The position numbers and the translations under genes are program-made. The notes below the pieces were generated by a model. The model saw only the letters and a program-made list of their open reading frames with translations. It searched no databases and had not been told where the DNA came from. A stretch of DNA of 64,000 nt, from positions 248,001 through 312,000 of the forward strand of contig CAZJHH010000001.1 in assembly GCA_964545875.1 (NCBI GenBank). Direction: 5' to 3'. Every line of letters starts with the position of its first letter. The stretch's first letter is position 1. Shown here piece by piece: positions 8,738 through 16,803 of the stretch. The stretch comes from DAIPKP01 sp964545875 (GTDB taxonomy: Bacteria > Synergistota > Synergistia > Synergistales > Aminiphilaceae).

Positions 8738-8858
8738 GGGTTTGTCTCCTTTCGATGGTTCCGGGTGCCTGGAGTGTGCGTGTTTTCCGTGCCCCGATGT
8801 GTGTTGTGCCTGCGTTTCAAGGAAAGCCGCGCTCTCTCCGCTATCTTTACGGTGGCCT

Positions 8859-9524
8859 TTACGCGTTCTTTCGAGCCTCCCGAAGATAGGCGTAGATGGT
8901 GTACTTCGTGTGTCCCAGGGCTCGGGCCAGGGCCTCCGCGGAGCCCTTCATCCGGAAAAATCCCTTCTCGTGGAGCTTTCTCGCGAGGGCGATCTTTTCG
9001 GGTTTTCCCAGAAGGTTCAGGGAGCGCCCCGCCTCCTGCCGGGCGTCCTCCAGGTATTGGGTCAGGAGCTCCTCCAGGTTGACGGGAAATCGTTCGAGTC
9101 CCTCTCCCCGGGGAGCGGGCTGCACGGTTTTGGTAAGAGCGGCGGCCACTTTTTCCAGCACCCGGGCGTTGGCCATGTCGTAGTTGATGCAGAGAAATCC
9201 CAGGAGGTGGCGCTCCTCATCCCGCAGAAAGAGGCAGTTCGCCCGAATCTCCCGGCCATCCTTGGTATAGGCGGGATAGTTCGGCAGATAGTCCAGATCC
9301 CGGTATTCTTCGGACTGGAGCATGGCGAGCCCCAAATCCGTGATGGGCCCTCCGGGAGAGCGGCCGGTAAAGCTGTGGTGTGCCGCCAGAATGGAGCTTT
9401 CCGGATCCGAGAGGTCGTGAAGAATTATTTCGTATTCCTCTCCCAGGGCCTCCGCAAGCCCCCGGGCCAGGGGAATCATGGCCCGGAGAAGCGGGTGCCG
9501 GGAGGAGAGAGGTTTGTTTTTCAT
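8859..9524 (-). CDS. YheO/DauR-type PAS-HTH transcriptional regulator
   Basis: 221 residues. The N-terminal about 115 residues resemble the YheO-like PAS domain (EYEIILHDLSDPESSILAAH, ending GFLCINYDM). The C-terminal about 65 residues carry a helix-turn-helix (EKGFFRMKGSAEALARALGHTKYTIYAYLREAR). DauR of this family controls a D-arginine catabolic operon that includes an ornithine cyclodeaminase-family enzyme; here the gene starts only 5 nt after such an enzyme. By analogy it probably senses an amino acid and controls this operon. Confidence 0.85.
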   Translation of the reverse strand: MKNKPLSSRHPLLRAMIPLARGLAEALGEEYEIILHDLSDPESSILAAHHSFTGRSPGGPITDLGLAMLQSEEYRDLDYLPNYPAYTKDGREIRANCLFLRDEERHLLGFLCINYDMANARVLEKVAAALTKTVQPAPRGEGLERFPVNLEELLTQYLEDARQEAGRSLNLLGKPEKIALARKLHEKGFFRMKGSAEALARALGHTKYTIYAYLREARKNA

Positions 9525-9529
9525 GAGAT

Positions 9530-10492
9530 TCAGCGGAGTTCCTGGCCGAGCCCTTTGGCAAGGGCTCCCTCATAAAGGGCGGCTCCCACCACCAGATCGA
9601 AGAGAGCCATTCCCACGGATTTGAAGAGCACCGTGTCCCCCGGAGCATAGGGGGGGAGGTTCTTTCGAAGGGCGGATCCGAAGGTGTGCAGTTTTTCCCG
9701 GGAAAGAAGTTTCTTCTCCAGAGGAGTGATGAGATCCCCCGTTTCGTCCAGGGCATGTTCCGTGTCCATGTAGACCGCCTCGGCCAGAGAGAAGAAGTTG
9801 TCCGGATATTCCCGCATCTCCGGAAGATAGGAGCCGATGCCTACGTAGAACTTGCCCCGGAGCTTTTCGGGATTCTCCGGCAACACGGGCTTCCGGGAGG
9901 TGGTAGTGGTGATCACGATCTCCGCATGGTCCAGCATCTCCTCAGGAGAGGAGGCCCGGTGCACCTCGAGATGGGGAAGCTCTTTTTTCAGGTTGTCCTT
10001 CATCTCTTCTACCTTGGCTTCGTAAAGATCCGCAATCCATACCTCTTCGATACTCCGGGCGGTGCAGGCGCAGAGGGTCTGCGAGAGTCCCTGAACTCCC
10101 GCTCCCACCACTCCGAGCACCCGGGCCTTTTCCGGGGCGAGTCGGCGGATGGCGGCGCCTCCCACGGCTCCCGTGCGGAGAAAGGTGAGGGCCTGGCCGT
10201 CCATCATCGCCTGGGGAGCTCCGGTCTTTTTGTCGAAGAGGGCCACGAGCCCTTCGATCATGGGGCGCCCCGCCTCGGGGTTTTTGGGAGTTATGGTGAG
10301 GAGCTTGATCCCCCAGGTTTCCGGAGTGCCGCAGGGCATGAGCATAAAGGTGTCTCCTCCCAGGTCGAGGGTGGGGCGGAGGGGCATGACGAACTGTCCT
10401 TCATCGTAGATTCCGTAAGCCTTTTCGATGGCGTCCATGAGTTCCGTGCGGTTCAGTGCCCGGCACATGCATTCTTTGTTCATCCAAAGCAT
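9530..10492 (-). CDS. Ornithine cyclodeaminase / mu-crystallin family NAD(P)-dependent enzyme
   Basis: 320 residues, usual family length. The Rossmann motif GVVGAGVQG lies near residue 128, and family segments MPCGTPETWGIKLLTITP and FLRTGAVGGAAIRRLA are intact. Members convert ornithine to proline plus ammonia, or act as NAD(P)H imine/amino-acid dehydrogenases (DauB, alanine dehydrogenase type). Substrate cannot be read, but rocD is 2.5 kb away and the following gene is a DauR-type regulator, favouring ornithine or arginine-derived imino acids. It is the first gene of a three-gene minus-strand operon with a near-consensus promoter. Confidence 0.88.
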   Translation of the reverse strand: MLWMNKECMCRALNRTELMDAIEKAYGIYDEGQFVMPLRPTLDLGGDTFMLMPCGTPETWGIKLLTITPKNPEAGRPMIEGLVALFDKKTGAPQAMMDGQALTFLRTGAVGGAAIRRLAPEKARVLGVVGAGVQGLSQTLCACTARSIEEVWIADLYEAKVEEMKDNLKKELPHLEVHRASSPEEMLDHAEIVITTTTSRKPVLPENPEKLRGKFYVGIGSYLPEMREYPDNFFSLAEAVYMDTEHALDETGDLITPLEKKLLSREKLHTFGSALRKNLPPYAPGDTVLFKSVGMALFDLVVGAALYEGALAKGLGQELR

Positions 10493-10547
10493 GGTTATAG
10501 CCTCCCTGATAGGTAAAATATGTTCGGTTCCGGAAAGGAACAGGGTT

Positions 10548-10577
10548 ATTGTATTCCGTAGAACACGAAAGTGTCAA
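10548..10577 (-). promoter_or_regulatory. Promoter of the ornithine cyclodeaminase operon
   Basis: Minus-strand TTGACA (10572-10577), 18-nt spacer, TACAAT (10548-10553). Strong match; the start codon is about 50 nt downstream. Confidence 0.75.
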
Positions 10578-10680
10578 CGATCAAGAAATTGTTTCCGAGA
10601 AGAATTCCTCTTCTTTCCCAAAACATGGTACTATTAAAAGGTTTATGCAAAAACGAGCATAAAGGAGGCTTTCACGGCCC

Positions 10681-11484
10681 ATGCACGTGAATAGAGAAAA
10701 AATCTGCGCCTGGTTCGATGCCTACGTGGCATCCTACTATGAACGGTTCGGGAGGATCCATCAACTGGTGCTCAAGGAGGAGCACAGCCGCCGGGTGGGG
10801 GCCTACTGTTCCGCCGTATCCGAGAATCTCGGGTGGAGCGAGATGGAGCGGAACATGGCCTTTGCGGTGGGATTGCTTCACGATATCGGCCGGTTTCCCC
10901 AGTACGGGGAATACCGTACCTTTTTCGATTTTCGCTCGGTGGATCACGGTGATAGGGGGTGTCGGGTGCTCCGGGAGGAGATGCCCGAGGATCTCTTTCT
11001 TCCCCGGGAAACAGCGATTCTCGAAGCCTGCGTAGCCCTGCACAACAAGAAGGACATTCCCGAAAACCTTTCCGAAGATATTCTTCCCTATCTCCAGGTG
11101 GTGCGGGATTGCGACAAGATCGACATCTTTTCCGTGGTGCGGGAGCACGTGGATGCGGAAAAGGCCGAAGATCTCTATCCGGGGCTTCTTCCCGAAGGAA
11201 TCTATTCCGATCGGGTGGTGGAGGATCTCGTGCGGGAGGGCAAGGCCCGATACGATACTCTGCGGACCCTCTCGGACGTAATGCTCTTTCAGCTCTGCTG
11301 GATTTTCGACATTACCTATCCTGCGGCGCTGGAGCTGCTGCTCCGGAACGGGGAAATCCAGTGGATCCTGGGGCGGCTTCCCGAGGATTCCCGGATTGAA
11401 CCGATTCTCGAAAGGGTAGAGCGGCATCTTGCCCCCTTTCGGAAGGATCTCGAAAGAGAGGGAGCCCGGAAATGCGCCGAGTGA
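10681..11484 (+). CDS. HD-domain phosphohydrolase
   Basis: 267 residues. The metal-binding HD motif is visible: His in EEHSRRV near residue 38, HD in LLHDIGRFPQ near 66, a further His in SVDHGDRG and the distal Asp in RDCDKIDIF. HD proteins hydrolyse phosphomonoesters, nucleotides or (p)ppGpp-like signals; the substrate is unknown, and this is not an HD-GYP. The gene overlaps the following small exported-protein gene by 13 nt, so they are co-transcribed. Confidence 0.8.
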   Translation: MHVNREKICAWFDAYVASYYERFGRIHQLVLKEEHSRRVGAYCSAVSENLGWSEMERNMAFAVGLLHDIGRFPQYGEYRTFFDFRSVDHGDRGCRVLREEMPEDLFLPRETAILEACVALHNKKDIPENLSEDILPYLQVVRDCDKIDIFSVVREHVDAEKAEDLYPGLLPEGIYSDRVVEDLVREGKARYDTLRTLSDVMLFQLCWIFDITYPAALELLLRNGEIQWILGRLPEDSRIEPILERVERHLAPFRKDLEREGARKCAE

Positions 11485-12002
11485 TGTGCTGCTTCGGTGT
11501 ACTTTCGGGAATATTTTTCCTGCTGCTTTCCGCCGCCGACAGGAGCCATGCCTCCTATCCTCAAACTCTGGAGGATGCCCGAAATTACCTGAATTGCCTC
11601 GATGCGGAGGATTCTCTTGCGGGGATCTACGAAATGCGCAAGGACGATTTTCACGGTTTCTTTCTGCTGCTTCCCGCTCCGGAGGAGTCTCTCGACGACT
11701 ACGAGGCCCGGGTGATCGCCAGCAGCAACTCCTATGAAAAACCCGGGGATCTCAAGTTCTTTATGCGCCGCACCCAGGAACGGGAGGTTTTTTTCGGAAA
11801 GTATTACGATTATTCGTCTTTGGGGTGCTGCGAGGCCCGGAGCGGCTTCGTGGTGCTTCCCGGAGAGATCAGCGCCCGGGAGGTTCAGGGTTTCGACCGG
11901 AAACCCCGGGTGTTCGTGAAGATCTATGGCTCTCCGAACGAAGGGGATTCTTCGGAGGAATCTCAAGCCTCCTCTTCCGAAGAAAGCGGTATTGCCTGGT
12001 AG
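11472..12002 (+). CDS. Small exported protein of unknown function
   Basis: 176 residues with a signal peptide (hydrophobic about 8-22). The mature part has a CC pair near residue 117 and a Ser/Glu-rich, probably disordered C-terminus. I recognise no domain. Its ATG sits inside the end of the HD gene, and the GGDEF gene starts 52 nt after its stop, so the three probably form one transcript. Confidence 0.6.
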   Translation: MRRVMCCFGVLSGIFFLLLSAADRSHASYPQTLEDARNYLNCLDAEDSLAGIYEMRKDDFHGFFLLLPAPEESLDDYEARVIASSNSYEKPGDLKFFMRRTQEREVFFGKYYDYSSLGCCEARSGFVVLPGEISAREVQGFDRKPRVFVKIYGSPNEGDSSEESQASSSEESGIAW

Positions 12003-12054
12003 AAATATCCCGCAGGGGTTTTGGTGTGAGTATATCTATGAGGGGGATAGCCAT

Positions 12055-13257
12055 ATGATACGGGAAAGGGTGTTTTTTCTGGAAGACCCTCCGATGTTTA
12101 CCTTGTGGGGAGAGCTTGCTTCACCCCTTCAAGAGAGTCGTTTCCGCCTCTGGCGCCGGAAGAACGTGTTTACAAGAATGCGCCTTGTGTGCCTTTTTTC
12201 GGGAATAGCCTATTTTCTCGCCCTGGCGGGAGATTACGGCGAGGTGTTTCCTAAAAAAGATCTTTTTTTTCTCATGTTCCTTTCCCGAAGCCTTGTTTTT
12301 GCCGTAAGCGGAGTATTGGCCCTGGTGGTTTCCCAGAAGAACGTCTTTACATGGTTTCCCTGGGCTCTTTCGGGATATATGCTCCTCGTGGGCTGTGCAG
12401 AAAGCTTCGAGTTTTACGTTAAGGGATTGTCCATATTGGGCGGGAACTACCTTTTCACGCTCATTATCGTACTGCTGTACTACCTCTTTCTTCCTCCCCG
12501 GGCGCCGGTGGTTTTTGCAGGAGCCCTCGGAGCGAGTCTGATTTTTTTGGGTACCCTGTTTTTCCTCGAGTACGGGTTCTTTTCCCGGCTTTTTACACTC
12601 TTTCTCAACTTCTTTCTCGTCAATGCCGTGGGGCTTTCCATGCTCATCTCCTTCGGCAGAACCCAGCGAGAGGAGTTTCTTCTACTCCAGAGACAGCAGA
12701 GAATAAACCGCAGACTTTCCTGGGAGATTGAAAAAAGAAAAGAAATGGAAGCCGTTCTCCGGGAGATGGCCCTTCACGACGACCTTACGGGGCTCTGTAA
12801 TCGGCGTTATTTCTTTGAACGTTTTCAACATTTCTGGGACATTCCCGTGGGATCTCTGGGTTTTCTCATGATGGACCTGGATCGCTTCAAAGATGTAAAT
12901 GACCGATTGGGGCATCCTGCGGGAGATGCCGCACTGGCAGAATGTGCCCGGCGGTTTCAAGACGCGCTTCCTTCCGGGGCGGTGCTGGGGCGTCTCGGGG
13001 GAGAGGAGTTTGGCGTACTTCTTCCGGAGATTTCCCTTGCCGACCTGAAACCCATGGGAGAGAAGCTGCGCCGGGCTTTGGAGGTGGGTCCGGTGAAGAC
13101 CTCCTGGGGGGATCTGCATCTTACCGTGAGCATAGGAGCCGCCCTGGGAAATCCTGAAAGGGGAGGCTCGCCGGCGGAACTTTTTTCCAGGGCCGACAGC
13201 GCCTTGCTTCAGGCCAAGGAAGGGGGCCGCAACCGGCTTTGCCTGGCCTCCGGATGA
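12055..13257 (+). CDS. Membrane diguanylate cyclase (GGDEF)
   Basis: 400 residues from the ATG at 12055, chosen for the GAGGGGG site upstream; the longer frame overlaps the previous gene. Six hydrophobic segments occupy about residues 40-205, then a short coiled linker, then a GGDEF domain (about 240-400) with active-site motif GGEEF and the nucleotide segment DLDRFKDVNDRLGH. The residues five positions before GGEEF read SGAV instead of RxxD, so the inhibitory c-di-GMP site is missing. Predicted to make c-di-GMP at the inner membrane in response to a signal sensed by the helices. Confidence 0.88.
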   Translation: MIRERVFFLEDPPMFTLWGELASPLQESRFRLWRRKNVFTRMRLVCLFSGIAYFLALAGDYGEVFPKKDLFFLMFLSRSLVFAVSGVLALVVSQKNVFTWFPWALSGYMLLVGCAESFEFYVKGLSILGGNYLFTLIIVLLYYLFLPPRAPVVFAGALGASLIFLGTLFFLEYGFFSRLFTLFLNFFLVNAVGLSMLISFGRTQREEFLLLQRQQRINRRLSWEIEKRKEMEAVLREMALHDDLTGLCNRRYFFERFQHFWDIPVGSLGFLMMDLDRFKDVNDRLGHPAGDAALAECARRFQDALPSGAVLGRLGGEEFGVLLPEISLADLKPMGEKLRRALEVGPVKTSWGDLHLTVSIGAALGNPERGGSPAELFSRADSALLQAKEGGRNRLCLASG

Positions 13258-13294
13258 GGACATGGGAAGTTCGGATTTTCCGGAATTCGGTACG

Positions 13295-13813
13295 TTACAT
13301 CTCGATTCCCCGGCGGGGGAGGACTCCCCGGCGGAAGTAGTGCTTGATCTCCCGGATTTCCGAAACGAGATCCGCCGCCTCCACGAGTCGAGGGGAGGCT
13401 CCCCGGCCCGTGAAAACCAGCTCGGTTTTCGGAGCATGCTCAGCCCGGAACTCCAGAAGCTCGAGAAGGCGGGATTCTTCGAAAAGGCCGGGGGTGCAGA
13501 TTTCGTCACAGATCATGAGAAAGCACTCTTTTTGAAGAAGCTCCTGCCTGACCCAGGAAAGCCCCTCTTCGGCGGCGTGGTGGTCCTGTTCCGTAAAGGG
13601 GGCTCCGATGCACCGGGGAATGCCGAAAGCCCGAAGAATTGCCCTGCCTTCGAAGTGCTCCAATCCACGGCATTCGCCGCTCTCTCCCTGCTTGAGAAAC
13701 TGGGCGATCCATACTCTTTTCCCTCCTCCCAGGGCTCGAAGAGCCAGGCCGAAGGCGGCGGTGGTCTTTCCCTTTCCCTCTCCCGTGTAGATCTGCACAT
13801 AGCCTTGAGACAT
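13295..13813 (-). CDS. cobO: Cob(I)yrinic acid a,c-diamide adenosyltransferase (CobO/BtuR type)
   Basis: 172 residues from ATG 13813, where GGAGG lies 9 nt upstream. P-loop TGEGKGKTTAAFGLALRA at the N-terminus and the conserved DEI segment near residue 107 identify the CobO/BtuR fold, which transfers 5'-deoxyadenosyl from ATP to Co(I) corrinoid. The C-terminal EIREIKHYF is typical. It is an isolated gene, divergent from the ygiQ homologue with only about 80 nt between start codons. No other B12 gene is in the window, so it may serve salvage. Confidence 0.92.
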   Translation of the reverse strand: MSQGYVQIYTGEGKGKTTAAFGLALRALGGGKRVWIAQFLKQGESGECRGLEHFEGRAILRAFGIPRCIGAPFTEQDHHAAEEGLSWVRQELLQKECFLMICDEICTPGLFEESRLLELLEFRAEHAPKTELVFTGRGASPRLVEAADLVSEIREIKHYFRRGVLPRRGIEM

Positions 13814-13840
13814 GAAGAAATTCCTCCCGGAAGATATTTT

Positions 13841-13868
13841 TTGCAAAAACTTTTCTCAAGGTTATAAT
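13841..13868 (+). promoter_or_regulatory. Promoter of the YgiQ-type gene
   Basis: TTGCAA (13841-13846), 16-nt spacer, perfect TATAAT (13863-13868). Transcription would start near 13875, which rules out the upstream in-frame ATG at 13812 as the translation start. Confidence 0.75.
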
Positions 13869-13895
13869 ACGATATTCTCAAAGATTTCCAAAAAT

Positions 13896-15830
13896 ATGAA
13901 GGCAGGGGCGGAATTGCCCGCCCTTATCGAGGAGCTTGATGGATTGCGAAAAAAAACGAACCGTCTTACTGAAGAGCCTCATTCCTTTCTTCCCGCCACC
14001 CCCGAGGAGATTCGTGCGCTGGGCTGGACGGAGCCGGACTTTCTTCTCATCTCCGGAGACGCCTATGTGGATCATCCCAGCTTCGGCCCCGCCATCATCG
14101 GCCGGGTTCTCGAAAGCCGGGGATTTAGAGTGGCGGTACTGCCCCAGCCGAACTGGAATTCTCTGGAGGAGTTCGCTTCCCTGGGAAGGCCCCGGCTCGG
14201 TGTTCTGGTGAGCGCGGGAAACCTGGATTCCCTGTTGAGCAACCGCACCGCCGCAGGCAAGCCTAGGCGTTCGGATAGCTATTCTCCCGGGGGCAAGGGG
14301 GGGCTTCGGCCGGACCGGGCCACCCTGGTGTACTGCAATCGGGTGCGGCAGCTGTGGAAGGATATTCCCCTTATTATCGGAGGCATCGAAGCGAGCCTGC
14401 GCCGTTTTGCCCATTACGACTACTGGTCTCACAAGGTCCGGCGTTCCCTTCTGGTGGATAGCCGGGGAGATCTTCTCGTTTACGGCATGGGGGAGCTCCA
14501 GATTCTGGAGATCGCCCGGCTCCTGGAGAAGGGGGTTCCGGTGCGTTCCATCCGGGACGTTCCCGGCACCTGTTATATGCTCAAAAAGGGAGAGCCCCTC
14601 CCCGAAAAAAGCGTGCTTCTTCCGGGGTTCGAAGAGGTGGAGGAGAGTAAAGATGCCTTCGGCAAAGCCTTTCGGCTTGCCTACGAGGAACAGAACCCCT
14701 TTTCGGGGCGTCCTCTGGTGCAGCCCTCCGGAGAGAGCCGGGTGGTGCAGAATCCTCCTCCCCGGCCTCTTTCTTCGGAGGAATTGGACGGCATTTACGA
14801 GCTTCCCTATCGCCGGAGGTGGCATCCCCGGTACGATGCCCAGGGAGGCGTTCCCGCCCTGGAGGAAGTTCGATTCAGCCTGGTGAGCCAGCGGGGGTGT
14901 TTCGGAGAATGTTCCTTCTGTGCCCTCACCTTTCATCAGGGGCGGATCATCCAGAAGCGCAGCGTGGCCTCTCTGGTGCGGGAGGCGGAACTTCTTACCA
15001 CCCTGGAAGGTTTCAAGGGGTACATTCATGACGTGGGAGGCCCTACGGCGAACTTCCGGGTACCTCCCTGCGACAAACAGGCCTCGACGGGGGCCTGCGC
15101 CTCTCGGCGCTGTCTCGCTCCGGAGCCCTGCTCCCGGCTTCGGGCGGATCACCGGGAGTATTTGGATCTCCTCGAAAAACTTCGTGACGTTTCCGGAGTT
15201 ACCAAGGTGTTCATCCGTTCGGGAATTCGTTACGACTATCTTTTACTGGATAAAAAAACGAACTTTCTGGAGGAGCTCTGCGCCCATCACGTGAGCGGGC
15301 AGCTCAAGGTGGCTCCGGAACACGCCTCGTCCAAGGTTACCCGGCTCATGGGCAAGCCGGGCATCCAGGTTTTTTCGGATTTCGCCAAGCGGTATGCCGA
15401 GACTAACCGCCGCATGGGCAAGGAACAGTATCTGGTGCCCTACTTCATGTCCAGCCATCCCGGATCGGGGCTCCGTGAGGCGGTGGAGCTGGCGGAGTTT
15501 CTGCGGGATACGGGATACCGCCCCGAGCAGGTGCAGGATTTTATCCCCACTCCGGGCACTCTCTCCACCTGCATGTACTACACGGGAAAGCATCCTCTCA
15601 CGGGGGAGGAGGTCTATGTGCCCCGGGAGGAGCGGGAAAAGCTCATGCAGCGGGCTCTCATGCAGTACTGGATGCCCCGGAATCATCCCCTGGTGCGGGA
15701 GGCCTTGATACAGGCGGGACGCCGGGATCTTATCGGGCGAGGCCGGAAATGCCTGGTTCCTCCCGAGGAAGGGGCGGCAGAGGAAAGGAAGAAGGAGTCT
15801 CCAAAGAAGAGGCGATTTTCACGAAAATAG
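13896..15830 (+). CDS. YgiQ family radical SAM protein
   Basis: 644 residues from ATG 13896, the first ATG after the predicted transcription start; a TTG at 13944 with GAGGAG upstream is an alternative. The N-terminus FLPATPEEIRALGWTEPDFLLISGDAYVDHPSFG matches the YgiQ family. The radical SAM motif CFGECSFC (Cx3CxxC) lies near residue 335, with further Cys clusters downstream. YgiQ proteins are conserved radical SAM enzymes of unknown reaction, often with an N-terminal cobalamin-like domain; adjacency to cobO may be coincidental but is worth noting. Confidence 0.88.
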   Translation: MKAGAELPALIEELDGLRKKTNRLTEEPHSFLPATPEEIRALGWTEPDFLLISGDAYVDHPSFGPAIIGRVLESRGFRVAVLPQPNWNSLEEFASLGRPRLGVLVSAGNLDSLLSNRTAAGKPRRSDSYSPGGKGGLRPDRATLVYCNRVRQLWKDIPLIIGGIEASLRRFAHYDYWSHKVRRSLLVDSRGDLLVYGMGELQILEIARLLEKGVPVRSIRDVPGTCYMLKKGEPLPEKSVLLPGFEEVEESKDAFGKAFRLAYEEQNPFSGRPLVQPSGESRVVQNPPPRPLSSEELDGIYELPYRRRWHPRYDAQGGVPALEEVRFSLVSQRGCFGECSFCALTFHQGRIIQKRSVASLVREAELLTTLEGFKGYIHDVGGPTANFRVPPCDKQASTGACASRRCLAPEPCSRLRADHREYLDLLEKLRDVSGVTKVFIRSGIRYDYLLLDKKTNFLEELCAHHVSGQLKVAPEHASSKVTRLMGKPGIQVFSDFAKRYAETNRRMGKEQYLVPYFMSSHPGSGLREAVELAEFLRDTGYRPEQVQDFIPTPGTLSTCMYYTGKHPLTGEEVYVPREEREKLMQRALMQYWMPRNHPLVREALIQAGRRDLIGRGRKCLVPPEEGAAEERKKESPKKRRFSRK

Positions 15831-15946
15831 GGTATACTCGTGGTTCCGGGGGCGTTTCGATTTTTCTGAAAAGCCCCGGATTTTGTGATTTTTATTTGTA
15901 AACATTTCCCCAAGAACGATCCCTGCGGAAGGAGTTCTGTTTTTCC

Positions 15947-16564
15947 ATGGCGAAAGAACATGAACCTATTTCGATGGAAGAAGAGCCTGCGGTTTCTTCC
16001 TCGGAACAAGAAAAGTCTTCGGAAGAGACATCTTCTCCGGAGGAGATCCAGAAAAATTCCGGGGAATCTCTTCCCCCGGAGGAGTCTTCCGTTGCGGTTC
16101 CTCCACAATCTCCGGAGACCGAAGAGCCTTCGGGGAACGGAAAAGCCTCCGCGCTGTCCCCGGGACAGCCCAAGATTCTCGTGGTGGACGATACGTCCAT
16201 AAGCCGGGTGATTCTCCGCAATCTGCTTACCCGTATGGGGGCGGTGGTGGTGGAAGCCTCCAACGGTCAGGAGGCTCTCTGGCAGATCGAGAAATCCGAT
16301 CCGGATCTGGTGATTACGGATCTTTCCATGCCCGTGATGGACGGCTTCACCATGATGGACAAGGCCCAGAACGGCAAGGGGGATGCCATACCGGTCATCG
16401 TGGTCTCGGTGTATGCGGACAAGGAGCGCCTGGTACGGGCGGTACGCCTGGGGGCGGTGGATTACATCGTGAAGCCCTTCGAGCAGGAGACGGTAATCAA
16501 AAAGGTTACAAATGCTCTAAAAAACATAGGGAGCAATAAAACGGGGCTCCAACCTCCCGGATAG
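15947..16564 (+). CDS. Single-domain response regulator with long acidic N-terminal tail
   Basis: 205 residues. The first about 75 are Glu/Ser/Pro-rich, low-complexity and probably disordered. Residues about 80-200 form a CheY-like receiver with acidic pair in ILVVDD, phospho-Asp in DLVITDLSMPVMDG and Lys in YIVKPFE. There is no DNA-binding or enzymatic output domain, so it likely acts by protein contact. The start ATG has an AAGGAG site 12 nt upstream. The tail is unusual for a CheY-like protein. No kinase is adjacent. Confidence 0.8.
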   Translation: MAKEHEPISMEEEPAVSSSEQEKSSEETSSPEEIQKNSGESLPPEESSVAVPPQSPETEEPSGNGKASALSPGQPKILVVDDTSISRVILRNLLTRMGAVVVEASNGQEALWQIEKSDPDLVITDLSMPVMDGFTMMDKAQNGKGDAIPVIVVSVYADKERLVRAVRLGAVDYIVKPFEQETVIKKVTNALKNIGSNKTGLQPPG

Positions 16565-16584
16565 TTTCTTCTTTCTTATTTTTG

Positions 16585-16593
16585 TGCTATTCT
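16585..16593 (+). promoter_or_regulatory. Extended -10 promoter of tupA
   Basis: TGC-TATTCT (hexamer 16588-16593) is an extended -10 closely resembling that of the wtp leader. Start near 16600 would place the predicted riboswitch at the very 5' end of the transcript. Confidence 0.5.
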
Positions 16594-16602
16594 GTGCCAA
16601 GA

Positions 16603-16705
16603 ATATCTCCGAGCCTGGAAGCCTTCGGAAAAACCGGTGGATTGCAGGCCCTGGGCAAAGCTGGAAACGGCGTTGCCTCCCGTGTTTGGAAAGGGGAAAC
16701 TTCGG
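16603..16705 (+). ncRNA. Predicted Moco/Tuco-family riboswitch aptamer upstream of tupA
   Basis: The leader repeats the signature words of the wtp leader in order: TCTCC-GAGCC, GCAGGC, a hairpin closed on GAAA, GCCTCCC and GGAAAGGGGA, with TCTCC pairing to GGGGA as the outer stem. Spacing between the words is similar although the sequence between them differs, which is the pattern expected of a conserved RNA fold. A terminator follows 20 nt downstream. Confidence 0.75.
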
Positions 16706-16723
16706 CATGTTTGTGTGCGGAAT

Positions 16724-16754
16724 AACCCCTTGCCGTGGTGGCGAGGGGTTTTTT
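16724..16754 (+). terminator. Leader terminator between riboswitch and tupA
   Basis: 11-bp stem (16724-16734, 16740-16750) with one G-T pair, 5-nt loop and T6. It ends 50 nt before the tupA start, matching an OFF-switch expression platform. Confidence 0.85.
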
Positions 16755-16803
16755 GTGTCTCTCCCGAACAGAAGGAGAAGCGAGTGAAAAAGGAGATGAA
16801 ACC

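Noticed and set aside
7292..9082. 596-codon plus-strand ORF across the dehydratase and regulator genes
   Set aside because: It is antisense to two genes with clear family motifs, is Gly/Arg/His-rich without any domain, and has no ribosome site; a GC-rich mirror frame.
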